From: Macrothele yani | Lineage: Eukaryota > Arthropoda > Arachnida > Araneae > Macrothelidae | DNA length: 64,000 nt | Reading direction: 5' to 3' | Assembly: GCA_039090855.1 (NCBI GenBank) | Contig: CM076997.1 | Span: forward strand, 161,974,709 to 162,038,708 | Shown here: piece after piece, positions 10,378 to 21,925 of the stretch | How the letters are laid out: every line of letters starts with the position of its first letter | How positions within the stretch are numbered: the stretch's first letter is position 1 | Made by a program: the position numbers and the translations under genes | The notes under the pieces: generated by a model | What the model saw: the letters and a program-made list of their open reading frames with translations, nothing else | What the model was told of the DNA's origin: nothing | Database searches by the model: none

Positions 10378-10622
10378 TACGAAGAATTCCATTTTCAATA
10401 ATCCTTTTCAACCAAACCATTTCCAATCATCCCTTTTCAATCAAACCATTTTCAATCATTCCATTTTAAATCATCCCTTTCCAATGAAACCATTTTCAAT
10501 CATTCCTTTTTCAATCATCCTTTTTCAATCATTCCATTTTCAATCATCGCATTTCAATCAAACCATTTTCAATAATTCCATTTCCAATTATTCCGTTTCA
10601 ATCAAGCCATTTTTAATCATTC
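10378..10622 (+). repeat. Degenerate CCATTTTCAATCATT tandem array
   Basis: Imperfect units of about 12-17 bp built from CCATTTTCAATCAT and CCTTTTTCAATC fill this stretch. The Phe/Asn/His-rich open frames in two readings are generated by the repeat and are not genes. Confidence 0.85.
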
Positions 10623-10807
10623 ATTCCTCGATTTTCAGTCTTAAATGCAAACATTTATATCGCTGAATGGTGTTTGACAACAGTGTAGGACAGCGGTAAC
10701 ATCGTGAAAAAATTACGACCACGGTGAAATAAATCTTATCTCCGTTGTCGAAAATGTTTTTCTTAATTTTTTAGCTGAAACCCAAGCATTTTTGCAACTA
10801 AGTTATA

Positions 10808-12134
10808 CGAGGGAGGATCGAAAAGCAACGAACACCAAATTTTTTCTCTTTGCAAATTGCAAGTATATAGCAGTTTGCAGTTTGGCGGACAACGAGTTTG
10901 AATATCAAGCTACAGACCGGTTTGGCTAGATCAGGTGTCGCTGTGGTGGAAGACAGTGTGAACGACGACACAAAGATGTCGCGTGTTTGTTAGCGATGTC
11001 TACTAATGAAGAGCAACACGATTATGTCCGATTTTTATGGGCTAAAGGGAAAAATCCGACGGAAATTCACAAAGAAATGGTCGAGGTGTATGGTGGTGAT
11101 TTCCTGGACCGCAACAACGTCTGCAGAAAGTGCAGTTTCTTTGCGGATAGCCGTGGCAACCATATCGATTTGCCAAGCTCCGGTCAACCATTAACCGCGT
11201 CATCATCAGCCACTGTGAAATTGATTGAACAGGCAATTCTGAGTGACCTGCGGATTCATCTGCACACATTGGCACAGAAGTTCAACTTTTCGTACGGTAT
11301 ACCGTACGATATTCTGCATGACAAATTGCAATTTCGCAAGGTCAGTGCGCGATGGGTGCCTAAGAACTTGAGGCACGACCAGAAGGAACATAGAATGATG
11401 TCATCCTTGCACTACTTGACGCATTACGCAGAAAAAGGGCATGAATTTCTGGAAAGTGTAGTGACGGGCGATGAGTCCTGTGCGTTCCACTACACTCCTG
11501 AAATAAAGAAGGACAGTATGGTGTGGAAACATTCCGACTCCTCGCCACCAAAAAACTTCAGAGTAACCCAATCTGCATAAAAGGTCTTCATGACGGTGTT
11601 CTGGGACATGCATGGCGTTTCCTTGCTGGAGTTTCATCCAACGGGGACCACTGTGAGTGCCAAAACCTACGCTAGCACATTGAAAAAGTTGCGTCGTGCC
11701 CTTCGTGACAAAAGACCCAACAGAGACTCTGCAAATGTCAGACTGCTTCACGAACACCTTCGTCCACATGTTGCGCATGTTCGTAACAAAATTGTGCAAT
11801 TTGGCTTGGATGTGCAGCATCCACCGTACAGTCCGGACCTGTCTCCTTCGTATTGTCCTCTGTTTGGTCTCTTGAAAAGATGAATGGGCGCCTAACGCCT
11901 TGATTCGGCATACGAAGTCAAATCGGTTGTCTGCAAATGGCTATAAGCCCAGAAAACGGACATTTATAAACAAGGTATACTAAAACTGGTACCACGCTGG
12001 AATAAGTTTCTCGAGCCTCTTGGTTCTTATGTTGGAAAATAGCTTAGAAATGTAGTTCTACTTTATATAGGTTTTGTTCTGCCTATCTAACTGTTGCCAA
12101 AAAAAAGAGTGCGTTACTTTTAGGTCCACCCTCG
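10808..12134 (+). mobile_element. mariner-type element with decayed transposase
   Basis: Terminal inverted repeats CGAGGGAGGATCGAAAAG (left) and its counterpart CGAGGGTGGACCTAAAAG (right, minus strand) lie next to TA dinucleotides at 10806-10807 and 12135-12136. The interior carries one mariner-like transposase on the same strand. Length (1327 bp) fits a full mariner. The element is inactive. Confidence 0.85.
10996..12042 (+). pseudogene. mariner transposase, broken
   Basis: The reading starts MSTNEEQHDYVRFLWAKGKN (helix-turn-helix part) and passes WVPKNLRHDQKEHRM and VTGDESCAFHY (first catalytic Asp). It meets one TAA at 11578-11580, then continues in the same frame with VFMTVFWDMHG to YSPDLSPSYCPLFGLL and a TGA at 11881-11883. 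A C-terminal piece with LVPRWNKFLEPLGSYVGK follows in another frame. The second catalytic motif is altered to LLHEHLRPHV (usually HDNARPH) and the last motif has Tyr where mariners have Asp. At least two of three catalytic acids are lost. Confidence 0.85.
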
Positions 12135-12136
12135 TA

Positions 12137-13089
12137 TTTAGGAACAAGATTTGGGCAGAGGTAACAACGCGGAAAAAAAAAATTACGATTACGGGATTAA
12201 TCTTTATTCCTTCCAACTTTCGGTTTCAGAAAATGTTCTTCCATTTGAACCTTAAATTCAAATATTTAAAAATAAAACATTTAACAAAAATACAGAGCAG
12301 AAAGGGCTTCTCGAAAAAGGAAAACAGCGAATCTAAGATTGTAGCGCTCTTTCTAACTTCTGTTTTCGGAATTTTTTCTCTATTCTCAAGCTCAGATACA
12401 TATCTCTGCATTCTAAAAAACGTGCCTCTGCCACCGCCGCCGCTGTTTTAGAAATTTCGCGAGACTCGCACTTTTCTAGCTCGCAGCACAAAATGTATTG
12501 AACACAAAAATAGGAAATGTATATCGTTTGTAGAGAAATGTTTGGAAAATAGGCTAAAATAACTGAAATAAACCAGAGTGCTATTAGTTCGCGTTCCGGA
12601 CACACTAACAGAAAAAGGACTACGAAACTTTGTAGGCATGTAAGACCATGGCTGAATTTTTGCACCTCTTTGCACTTTTTTTGAATTTCTATTCAGTTTA
12701 CCAGAAATTAAATTTTTAAATTTCACAAAATTCTCTATTTCGCGATGGAATCCATTTAAAAAAAAACGGATATATGGCAAACTATAAATTATAACGCATT
12801 GCAATTTTTGCAACATAAACTCACAATTATCATCCCTCTAAAATATTTAACGAAAAATCACTTTCTAATTTTTAAGCATTTTTAAAGACGCAAAGGAAAG
12901 AAACGAAAGGCTTCATCTGTCTTCAGCGGTAACCACACAGAAAAGTTCTGGTCCCGTGACCTGCTGTCATGGGGACGCAGCTATTTTTAGCACTCTCTTC
13001 TCATTGGGTGAAAGGACAGGCTACAATCAAACTAGTAATGACGCAATACTTATTGACGCAGCGACGCTTTTAAAGTTAGGCGTTTTCCG
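12137..13089. other. AT-rich intron DNA, nothing recognised
   Basis: No exon or element recognised. A phrase GTCCCGTGACCTGCTGTCAT near 12952 recurs near 13660, bracketing the tandem array at 13090-13515. Confidence 0.4.
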
Positions 13090-13515
13090 CCCGCATAACA
13101 TAAAACAAAATAAAAATAGAAATGGGGGCTATGGAACATTTCTCTGCTTGAAATTTTCGCGAATTGTTCGACCACTTCTACATGACCTAGAGATTTGAAA
13201 CTTGTCATGTTGATACGTCTTAAGGTAAGAATACCCGGAACTGTCCTAAAACAAACAAAAAATAAATGGTGGCTTTGGAACATTACCTGCTTCAATTTTT
13301 TTGCGAATTTTTTGACCATTTCTGAATGATATAGATATCTGAAAATTATCATGATGATACGTCTTAAGGTCCAAATACCTGGAGAACCCCGATAACCAAA
13401 AAGAAAAAAATACAAATGGCTGCTTTAAATATTATCTGCTTGAATTTTTTACGAATTGTTGGACGATTTCCCAATAACTTTGAGATCTGAAAATTGGCAT
13501 GTTCCTAAAATGTCT
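13090..13515 (+). repeat. Three tandem repeats of about 145 bp
   Basis: Aligned landmarks GGAACATTtctctGCTT (13134), GGAACATTacctGCTT (13277) and AATATTatctGCTT (13425) give steps of 143 and 148 bp. GATACGTCTTAAGGT occurs in the first two units. Units are diverged. Confidence 0.8.
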
Positions 13516-14269
13516 AAAAATCAAACAGTTCAATAAGAAGGCTTAGCTTTACTGTTCAAAATTGTGATAGGTTTAAAGATAATTATGCCAGAAACGTTGA
13601 AATGCTGTAAAAATTCCATGACATTTTAATTAAAAATTAAGGGGAGCCAAAGTGCTAGTCCCGTGACCTGCTGTCATGGTGACAAAAGGTGTTCTTTGCC
13701 ATCCGTTTAACGACCAAAGGTGTTCTTTGACCTCACAACCCTCTTCTAAATCTCGAAATAGTTACGGACCTTAAATTACTTTTCTTTCCCTTAATTACTT
13801 TTCTATTCTTTATTTTATGTTCAAAAAATTATAGATTCACCGTTCGGAGAACGGACATAACAGCTAGTATTAATGGAATAAATCATTTAACAGAAATGGA
13901 GAACAGAGGATGCATTATGAAAGAAAAAAATAATTTAAAATTACAGCGCTCCGTATAACTTCCGTTTTCAAAAATTGTTGCCTCTCTTTTCAAGCTCAAA
14001 CACAAACATTTATGCAGTGAAATAATGTTTAATAGTAACATGGACCGAACGAACACCGCGAGAGGAAAAATATACCAATTTACGATTATGGCAGAAATCT
14101 TTACTTAGTTCAAATTCCGTTTTCGGAAAGTTTTGAAAGATGAATTTCGTCCCCAGATGGAAAACTTGCGCTGATGATCGTAAATCTGTAAGACATTATT
14201 TTCAAATTAGTAAAATCATGCAATGTATTGATTATGAAACGCTTTCCAACATACAAGAAATCATTACTC

Positions 14270-14750
14270 AAGTTATGAGGATAATGGCTGTGGAATAAAT
14301 CTCTCCCCTGCCTCCTGACCTTTGACCCCATTTCGGTGATATTAAACAGAACTGGTTCAGTATACCTCCGGAATAACATACTAAAGTTTTATCGCAATAG
14401 AAGCATTTTTAGCCAAGTTATGAGGATAATGGCTGTGGAATAAATCTCCCTCCTGTGTCCTGACCTTTGACCCCATTTTGATGATATTCAATAGAACCAG
14501 TTCAGTATACCTCTGAAACAACATGATAAAGTTATTTTGCAATAGAAACATTTTTAGTCAAGTTATGAGGATAATGGCTGTGGAATAAATGTCGCTCCTG
14601 TGTCCTGACCTTCCACCCTATTTCCTCCATTTTCAACAAGATTCATCCCCATGTTGTCCCCTACCACATACCAAAATTTCATCGAAATCGAACTGTTTTC
14701 CGCGAGTTATCGTGCGGACGGACCGACTGACGGACAGACAGACGGACAAG
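14270..14750 (+). repeat. Three tandem repeats of about 145 bp ending in a GACG tract
   Basis: The block AAGTTATGAGGATAATGGCT recurs at about 14271, 14413 and 14561 (steps near 142 and 148). Each copy is followed by CCTGACCTTTGACCC-like text. The array ends in GAGTTATCGTGCGGACGG and a GACGGACAGACAGACGG tract. The period equals that of the 13.1-kb array. Confidence 0.88.
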
Positions 14751-14840
14751 CTGGAGCATACACGCTTCTTCACCCTACGGTTGGAGAGCGTAAAAAAGGG
14801 TTCTGGGGATTTTTTTATTTCTGCAGTGCCAGACAAAAGG

Positions 14841-15068
14841 ATCTTTTTTTTTTTTTTTTGATTGGAGGTTTAACGATCAGCGTGAGCAACTCAATAGGCT
14901 ATAAGCAGTCGCCCGTTCCTAATTTAGAGTCACTGGTTCCAGGGAAGGGAGAGAACCAGTGCCGTAAGACATACACAACATTCATGCCTCACCGGGATTC
15001 GAACCCGGACCCCTTACGGACGAAGGATCAGAGGCCATCGCTTAGACCACTGCGCCACAGGGGCGGCG
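14841..15068 (-). repeat. tRNA-derived SINE (family A)
   Basis: Minus-oriented copy: T-run tail at 14846-14859, body with TTAACGATCAGCGTGAGC, B box as GGATTCGAACCC, A-box region as TTAGACCACTGCGCCAC. Nearly complete. Confidence 0.88.
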
Positions 15069-15744
15069 AAAAGGATCTGGGGACATCGTTTTTGTCTGCA
15101 GGTCTAAAATAAAATCTGTTCCGTTTGGCGTCCGTCCTTGAGTTTCTACAGTACTACGGAGAAAAGAGATAGCTTGAGTGGAGATAAAGCAAAGATAATG
15201 AGACATATTCGACAAAACGAAGACAAAATTGAGGGGCTGAGGTGAGATGCTTGAACAAGAACTTCGTAGAGTCGTAGGCACAAAATGTTGGTTATTTCTA
15301 AATACATAATATCTATATTTAAGGTTGTGAAGTTTTGTATAACGCAGTAAATCACTCACCAGTTGCACGGTGTTCTTCTCTGTGCATCGAGATGGGCAGA
15401 AATCGAAGTTAACATTTACTAAACTAAAACTGTTTATTCATTAAAATTGAACGAATATAAACAAACGCTTGAACATCAATGAAACACATTCTCACATCAA
15501 TATACATTCTTACTGTATTAACACGCAGGGCCCCTACCTTTCCAACATAAACAATCTTTACAAGATACTGCGTAATAACTTAGTGTGGTCAAAACGGTAT
15601 CTAGGCAACTCTCGCTACAACAATCAAAGTAAAACGGAGATTGCAGCGCCATCTGCAATTCAGTTTAACATGAGTTGAGACTTCTAGTTTGAATGTCGTG
15701 GAACTCCGACTGGCATAGTTCTTATAAGGATTTCCAACAGAATA
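15069..15744. other. Intron DNA, nothing recognised
   Basis: No coding signal or known repeat seen. Confidence 0.35.
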
Positions 15745-16911
15745 TACACTGTCTACCAACAAGTAATTGGACACCCCTGCAATCGACGATATCTGCGGTC
15801 CTGACACACGTCACGGCCGCCGCCGTTAAATATCGTGTGGGAAACAACAACGCAACCAGTCGCATGCAAGATGCCACGCAGTTCGGAGCTCTCTGATTTC
15901 GAGAAAGGTGTAATCGTCGGATATCACAGAAATGGCCGATCCATACATGACATATCCAGCGAGTTGAAGTACCCAAAATCGCAGTGGCCTACGTGATTGG
16001 CAAGTGGAAGATGAGAGGTGACTGTCGGAATGTGCGTCGACCCGGCAGACCCACACAATTGGGAGTTAGAGACCGACGGGTGCTGGCCAGAGAAATTCGA
16101 AAGCACCGCACGATGGGCCACATCCTCGAGTAGTTTCAACAGGCATCCGGGATTGTTCTTTCGATGAATACCATCCGTACGGAAGCCCATCTGCTCGGTT
16201 ATCATGGACGTGCTGCCGCCCACAAGCCTTTGATCATCAAGTCCAATAGCGCTGCTCGGCTAACGTGGTGCAAAGAACGTCGACGGTGGACCGTTGAACA
16301 GTGGAAACAGGTTCTCTGGAGCGACGAGTCAAGGTTCATCCTGCCTGGAAAACGCCTCCGGCCGGAATGTATTGTTCCAACTGTGAAGTTCGGCGGCGGT
16401 GGAATTATGCTGTGGGGGTGTTTCTCCTGGTATGACACGGAACCTTTGGTTGCAATTCCTGGTAGACTTAAAACCGAGATCTACTGCACCATTTTGGATG
16501 ACAATGCGCTTCCTACGTTGTGACAGTTTTACGGGGTGGACCCATGTTACTTTCAGGATGACAATGCCACCTATCATGTTGCGAGGTCCACCATGACTTG
16601 GTATGGTGACAATGGGGTTAATCGAATGAACTGGAGTGCTCAGAGCCAGGACCTTAACCCTATCGAGCACTTCTGGAACGAGTTGGAGCGTCGACCCACC
16701 GTTCGAAATCGGTGAAGGAACTGACCTGTCTTCTCCAAGCCGAGTAGAAAAAAATACCGCTAGCTGTCGTACAACGCCTGGTTGAGAGTATGCACCGGAG
16801 GGTCGCAGCTGTAATCGCCGCTCGTAGAGGCTCGACCAACTATTGAAGGTGAATAAACTTTGTTTTCCTTTGCTATCACAGGTGTCCAATTACTTGTTGG
16901 TAGATAGCGTA
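15745..16911 (+). mobile_element. Tc1-like element (DD34E), inactive
   Basis: Inverted ends share CTACCAACAAGTAATTGGAC and are flanked by TATA at both sides, so the exact boundary is uncertain by 2 bp. One transposase pseudogene fills the interior on the same strand. Confidence 0.88.
15871..16846 (+). pseudogene. Tc1-like transposase, broken
   Basis: The start ATG opens MPRSSELSDFEKGVIVGYHR, the usual Tc1 N-terminus. A frame change near 15980 is followed by RPGRPTQLGVRDRR, a stop near 16131, then [19 protein letters not shown] (first Asp) and [14 protein letters not shown]. Later frames give YFQDDNATYHVAR (second Asp) and DLNPIEHFWNELERR (Glu), with 34 residues between the last two acids. 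At least three frame changes or stops make it non-functional. Confidence 0.88.
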
Positions 16912-16980
16912 TATGAAATTTTGTGGACTTTAGCAATTCATCATCATTGTCAACCGTTATCAATCCATTGCTGGATGAAG

Positions 16981-17143
16981 TATAAATAAGTAAATTTCTC
17001 CGTCATTTCTGGTCTACGCCGGTATTCGAACCCGAGTCCGCTTATTCCGGAACAAGTCGCTCTACCAACTGAGCTACGCAGACGTTCATTGCGATTGCTA
17101 TCTGCCTTTATGTCGTGTGCGTCCTGCTGGCAGGTACGTCACA
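16981..17143 (-). mobile_element. Solo LTR with embedded tRNA-like sequence
   Basis: Read on the minus strand it begins TGTGACGTACC and ends near TTATA. It matches the LTRs of the element at 28941-29538. The 4-bp sequence GAAG (16977-16980) is repeated at 17144-17147, and removing the unit plus one copy restores the LINE text. It contains a tRNA-like sequence at 17012-17083 with a fully paired 7-bp acceptor stem. A solo LTR is what recombination between two LTRs leaves. Confidence 0.82.
17012..17083 (-). other. tRNA-like sequence inside solo LTR
   Basis: The 72-nt minus-strand sequence begins GTCTGCG and ends CGTAGAC, which pair as seven base pairs including one G-U. It has the D arm GCTC...GAGC, an A box TAGCTCAGTTGG and a B box GGTTCGAATAC. 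The anticodon stem is poor and the T stem has a mismatch, so a decoding tRNA is unlikely. Confidence 0.75.
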
Positions 17144-17259
17144 GAAGGTTTCCCCAAGTTTCTTCCACAACGCTTTCTTCCACTTTTTTTCTTCTAAGTT
17201 TCTTCTACTTGTGCCAGTTTCTCCATGTTACTCCCGCATACTTTCGAATAAGCAATTAT

Positions 17260-17950
17260 TAATGTTTAAACAAGCGAGAAAAGAAAGGAAAGAAAAGTCA
17301 CGATCGCAAAGAGCTACTGAGTACTGATGTGAAAATGGAGAATAAGATCCTAAAAGCGTTGTTGAATGCAACGGAGAAAATGGAAGAAAGTAAAAATCAC
17401 ATGCCCGAAAAGTTGAGAACTACGTGTGTAGTACAATAGAAGTGAAAGAAACCAACACAAAAAAAAAGAAACCTTTTAATTTCATTTTATATTTAATTAA
17501 AAATTACCTTGCAAATATAATATGCCAATTGTCGCCAAATTTACAAGAAAATATTGATAAAAGTATCAGCTAAAAACTGAATAGATCTGTTGTTTTTTTT
17601 TCACTTTTTCACTTCTTCTTTATTTAAGAAAAGTAGGTTACACTGGAAAATGTTTCATTCCGCATTTGAAAAAATAATCTAGATAGGAATTTCTTTAGTG
17701 GTACTTGCAAAAGTCCATGAAATGAAATCAAAATTAATTTCACCTACAATGAAATGGTGAAATTTGAACTGTTTCACAACTAATAAGTGATTGAAGATCT
17801 AAAAATTCAGGCTGTATTCAGAAATTCCATTACTCTGAAATGTATCTTTAAGTGTATTTAATACAATTTGAAAGTTTAGAGAATTTTCCTCTACATCTAT
17901 GTTTCCTATCGTATACGGGAGTTAGCACAAAGGCATGACAGATATAAGAT
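17260..17950. other. AT-rich intron DNA, nothing recognised
   Basis: No exon, RNA gene or identifiable element seen. Confidence 0.35.
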
Positions 17951-17953
17951 TAA

Positions 17954-18766
17954 TTGAGATTATCTAACTCACCTTCGTTTTGCTGATGACGTAGTCATTT
18001 TTGCAGCTACCCCATCAGAGCTGCAGAGTATAACACAGGAACTTGCTGACAAGAGTAAAAACGTGGGATTAAAAATGAACTTTCAGAAGACAAAAGTGAC
18101 GTACAATGCTTTTACAAAAAATGAAAATTTATCGATTGATGGGGAAAAGCAAGAGATAACCAGTACTTACATTTATCTTGGGCAGCAGATATCAAGTGAG
18201 GGTCACATTGATGAAGAAATTAATCGGCGTATAATACTTGCCTGGAGAGCTTTTGGAAGAAACAGCATAGTTTTCAAGAGCAATATGCCATTATGTCTTA
18301 AAAGAAAAGTGTTTGATCAATGCATCCTTCCAGTGCTTACGCATGGTGCAGAGACGTGGACCTTAACTAAAAGAGACATACGTAAACTACAGACAACTCA
18401 AAGCAGCATGGAGAGATGCATGCTTGGTATAACCAGGAGAGATAAGAAGAGGAACTCGTGGATCAGAAAAATGACAAGAGTGGAAGACATCATGATCAGA
18501 GTAAAATCCCTGAAATCGCAATGGGCTGGAAATATTGTCAGAAGGACAGACCATCGATGGACAGCCGAAATTTTAGACTGGATTCCAAGGGACAGCAAAA
18601 GACCCAGAAGAAGACCACATGTGAGATCGGTGGATGAAATTCGAAAGTATGCGAGAGTGACATAGAGGAGACTGGCACAAGACATACTGTTGTGGAAGAA
18701 ACTTGGTTAGACCTTCGTCCAGCAGTGGATTGATAATGGTTGACAATGATGATGATGATGATGATT
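17954..18766 (+). mobile_element. RTE-type LINE, 5'-truncated
   Basis: The copy begins inside the reverse transcriptase domain (YLTHLRFADDVVIF, where FADD is the catalytic Asp pair). It stays open through LKMNFQKTKVTYNAF, YIYLGQQISSEGHIDEEIN and the C-terminal TWTLTKRDIRKLQTTQSSM region, with a stop near 18663. It ends with GGTTGACAATGATGATG and a short ATG-repeat tail, the same end as the copy at 59124. 5' truncation is normal for LINEs. Confidence 0.9.
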
Positions 18767-18769
18767 TAG

Positions 18770-20009
18770 AGGCGTAACACATTTAGTATAATTTGCGTCA
18801 TCTTTACTCTCCACTGAGAGGCTTTTCAAAGCAGTGATAAGGTATAAAATGTGTTTTATGTCGAAATGTCTGCAATATTGTAAAATGGATTTTATGTCAA
18901 ACCTCTGCCTTCAAAAAAGGCCTCCCAATGGAGAACAAATTTATATATACTATATTACGCTACTACTTAAACAGAGTTATATAATACTACATTGCAGTAC
19001 TGAACTAAATACTCAATAATGTTGTAGCTTTTTCCGTTCATTATTCATTATTGCATGGAATAAAAGCAACGTGTTATTTAAGAAAATTAATTCAACAAGT
19101 TCAATTAAACTGAAAACGAGACTTCCCCTTTGCCTTTCCTGTGATTATACGTGTCAATACAGTGCCAATTTTCGTCAGAATTTCCGGGGAAAACTAAGCT
19201 TTGGGAGTATTCAATGTTTTAAATTGAACTCTACAAGTGAAAATTTTCTAGTAGGCTTATGATTCTCATAAGTACGCACCTTAATCAACACCCTTTTATT
19301 CAGAGATTAATTTTATTTTCCAACTGATTTGTGCTGTAAACATTTACAGTAAGAATATGAACTTAAAATATTTGAGGCATGTAAGTTACTGGTCTGGATA
19401 TGTTTCTTCTTTGAATTTGCTGGTTCTGGCATGTCCTTCGATGTAATCGCCTAGCTGATCTCCATTTCCACTTGAACAGACTCATAACTCTTGATATTAA
19501 TTAATGCATATGCTCGTTGGAACCTTCGGAGATTAGATTTCTATCCCTACCGTGTGATATGTCACTCCCTAGGTTTAATCATTCAGCCGTAAACAAATAC
19601 AACTCTTTTAAACTCTCTGAGTTGAATCTACCTGAAACAGATGGATTGCGAATTACGACAGTGCTGACAGTTTGGTTCACTTTTAATGGACAGTTACAGC
19701 TTCTGAAACTGATACTTGCTCAGCCATAAGACTACCAACCAGTTTGAATATATGCCTCACCATGATTTATGTGTTACCTTGTCACAACACTTAATATAGT
19801 TTTAAAGGATTTAATTTAAAGTACGTACAAATATGAATCTTGATTCGCTTAGATATTAAATATTTTGATCAGCATCTACTGTAATATATATTCATTTTGA
19901 TATGCGCTATTAATATTTTTACTCAGATTTTTTGCAATTCAAACATGCGATTTCCCGAGTAGAAAATGTTTTATTCTGTTGTGAATGCATATCAGCATCT
20001 CATATATAT
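18770..20009. other. AT-rich intron DNA, nothing recognised
   Basis: About 1.2 kb without coding or repeat signals that I can name. Confidence 0.4.
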
Positions 20010-20010
20010 A

Positions 20011-21188
20011 CACTGAAGAGCAATTGAATTAAAGACAGCTGGCGTTATGCAAATGTGGCGCTGTGAACGGCCCTGCAAACGGAAACGATATGACGTATGC
20101 AGCGATCCGAGAATATAAGGAGTGATGCGACGGGAATCAGTAACAGTCGGACGCAGAATGGGTAAGACGAAGGATCTAAGCGCATTTTATCGTGGGCAAA
20201 TTGTCGGGGTTGGACGAATGGGTCACTCCATCTCGGTAGTCGTGCAGGCACTTGGATTTTCACGAGCCACTGTGTCACGGGTGCACAATGAGTGCATCGA
20301 ATCCGATAAAACCATCCCAGCAAGGGCCAACTACCGTGGACAACAGAGTGTGGATGAGCGGGGTCATCGTCGGCTAGCTCGCATTGTAACAGCGGTTAGA
20401 CGGGCCACAGTGCAAGAAATCGTGTAAGCAGCCACACCATCCAGAACCATCTCTTCGCTATGGGGTACAGAAGCCATCGTCCGACGAGGGTACCGCTGCT
20501 GAAAGCACATCACAAGGTGCAAAGATTAGCAAGGGAGCGGGAACATCGCCACTGGACCCTTGACATGTGGAAAAATGTTGCCTGGACTGATGAGTCGAGA
20601 TTCACGTTGGTACATGCGAATGGCAGGATACGGGTACGGCGCAAACCACATGAAGCGATGGATCCTTTTTGCCAGCAGGGTACTCTTCAAGCTAGTGGGG
20701 GTGGCATTCTCTTCTGGGGACTGTTTACGTGGACTGAAACGGGACCCCTGGTGCGTTTGGCCTCGTCCTTCACAGGTCAACGTTCCCGGGATATCCTGGA
20801 CTACCATTTGCTCCCGTTTGTGCGTCTTCAACATCCCGCTGAGGACCTCATCCTGCAACACCGTGCCATCGCTCCCGAATTGTATCCGAATGGTTGGATG
20901 AACACTCCACCGACGTGACCTCGCTTCCTTGACCAGCTAGGTTACCTGACCTCAATCCTATCGAGCACATCTGGTATGCCATCGAGGGAGATGTGCGAGG
21001 CTCCGACCCCCTCCATCAAATCTTCGTAAACTTTGGGTGCTTTTTCAGGGGTCGTGGATCCCTATTGCTTCCCAACGCTTCCGGTGTCTTGTCGAGTACA
21101 TGCCGAGATGAATCGCCGCCGTCATCAAGGCAAAAGGTGGTGCTACACGTTACTAGACAATTATCTCTAATTCAATTGCTCTTCAGTG
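20011..21188 (+). mobile_element. Tc1-like element, inactive
   Basis: Terminal inverted repeats share CACTGAAGAGCAATTGAATT and sit next to TATA on both sides. Length is 1178 bp. The transposase pseudogene is on the same strand. Confidence 0.88.
20158..21170 (+). pseudogene. Tc1-like transposase, broken
   Basis: The frame opens MGKTKDLSAFYRGQIVGVGR and passes the helix-turn-helix text ATVSRVHNE to a stop at about 20425. WTDESRFTLVHANGRIRVRR (first Asp) is intact near 20590. The second catalytic block is damaged, reading LQHRAIAPELYPNG where QQDNAPAHRA is usual. DLNPIEHIW with the Glu survives near 20950. The last codons before TAA at 21168-21170 read GKRWCYTLLDNYL. Frames shift at least three times. 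Confidence 0.82.
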
Positions 21189-21293
21189 TATATATTTTTA
21201 ATAATTTAACTGTGGAAAAACAAGAGGACAAAGATTAAAGGAGATTACTTAACCCAACTTCGTTCATAAAATTGACGTAAAATCCTTTTTCTG

Positions 21294-21925
21294 AAAATGA
21301 AGACTTGACAGTTCATTGGACAAATCTAGAAATAAAACCGATGCTTACTTTTACTTTGGACGACATATATCAAGCGAGGACCATATAGAAGAAGAACTAA
21401 ATAGGCGTACAAAAGTTTGTTGGAGAGGCTTTAAAAGAAACAGAACAGTTTTCTTGAGGGATTTACCATTACAACTTAAAAAAAAATGTTTAATCTGTCT
21501 TCCACAAGTTCTTATTTATGGGTCAGAGACATGGACCATAACCAACAAGGTTATACGGAGGCTGCGAAAAACTAAACGGAACATGCAGAGATTCGTGTCT
21601 GGTATAATCAGTAAAGATACAAAGAGGAACTCATGAACCAAGGAAATGGTAAGAATTGGTGACACCATGATCAAAATGAAGACCCACACATGGCAATTGG
21701 CTTGACATATTGCTATAAGAACTGACCATGATTGGACAGCTGTTACACTGGACAGGACGGGGCTCAGAAAGAGACCGAGAAGAGGGTCACGTGGTAATGG
21801 GTGCATGAAATACAAAAGCATACAAGTGTGAGCTGGAAGAGATTGCATCAAGAGATAAAGCTTTGTACCATGCTTGAGGGAGCCTGCATTCAAAAATTGG
21901 TTCATAATAGTTGATGATAGATAGA
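21294..21925 (+). mobile_element. RTE-type LINE 3' fragment, old
   Basis: Diverged coding remains read DAYFYFGRHISSEDHIEEEL, WRGFKRNRTVF and YGSETWTITNKVIRRLRKTK. They align with the reverse transcriptase C-terminal region of the full copy at 59141-60259. It is older than the other copies in the window. Confidence 0.78.

Larger units (their letters stand above)
16937..17250 (-). mobile_element. RTE-type LINE 3' fragment, interrupted
   Basis: Minus-oriented 3' end of the RTE family, reading QQWIDNG-like coding text next to a GATGATGATT tail (plus strand AATCATCATC-type). It is split at 16980 by a 163-bp solo LTR (16981-17143). The LINE sequence resumes at 17144 with AAGGTTTCCCCAAGTTTC, the same text that is continuous at about 59170. 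Confidence 0.82.

Noticed and set aside
10197..10666. Open frames of 90-102 residues rich in Phe, Asn and His
   Set aside because: They translate the CCATTTTCAATCATT tandem array in two frames.
17012..17083. Functional tRNA gene
   Set aside because: Anticodon stem does not pair and the T stem has a mismatch; the sequence is embedded in a repeated LTR.
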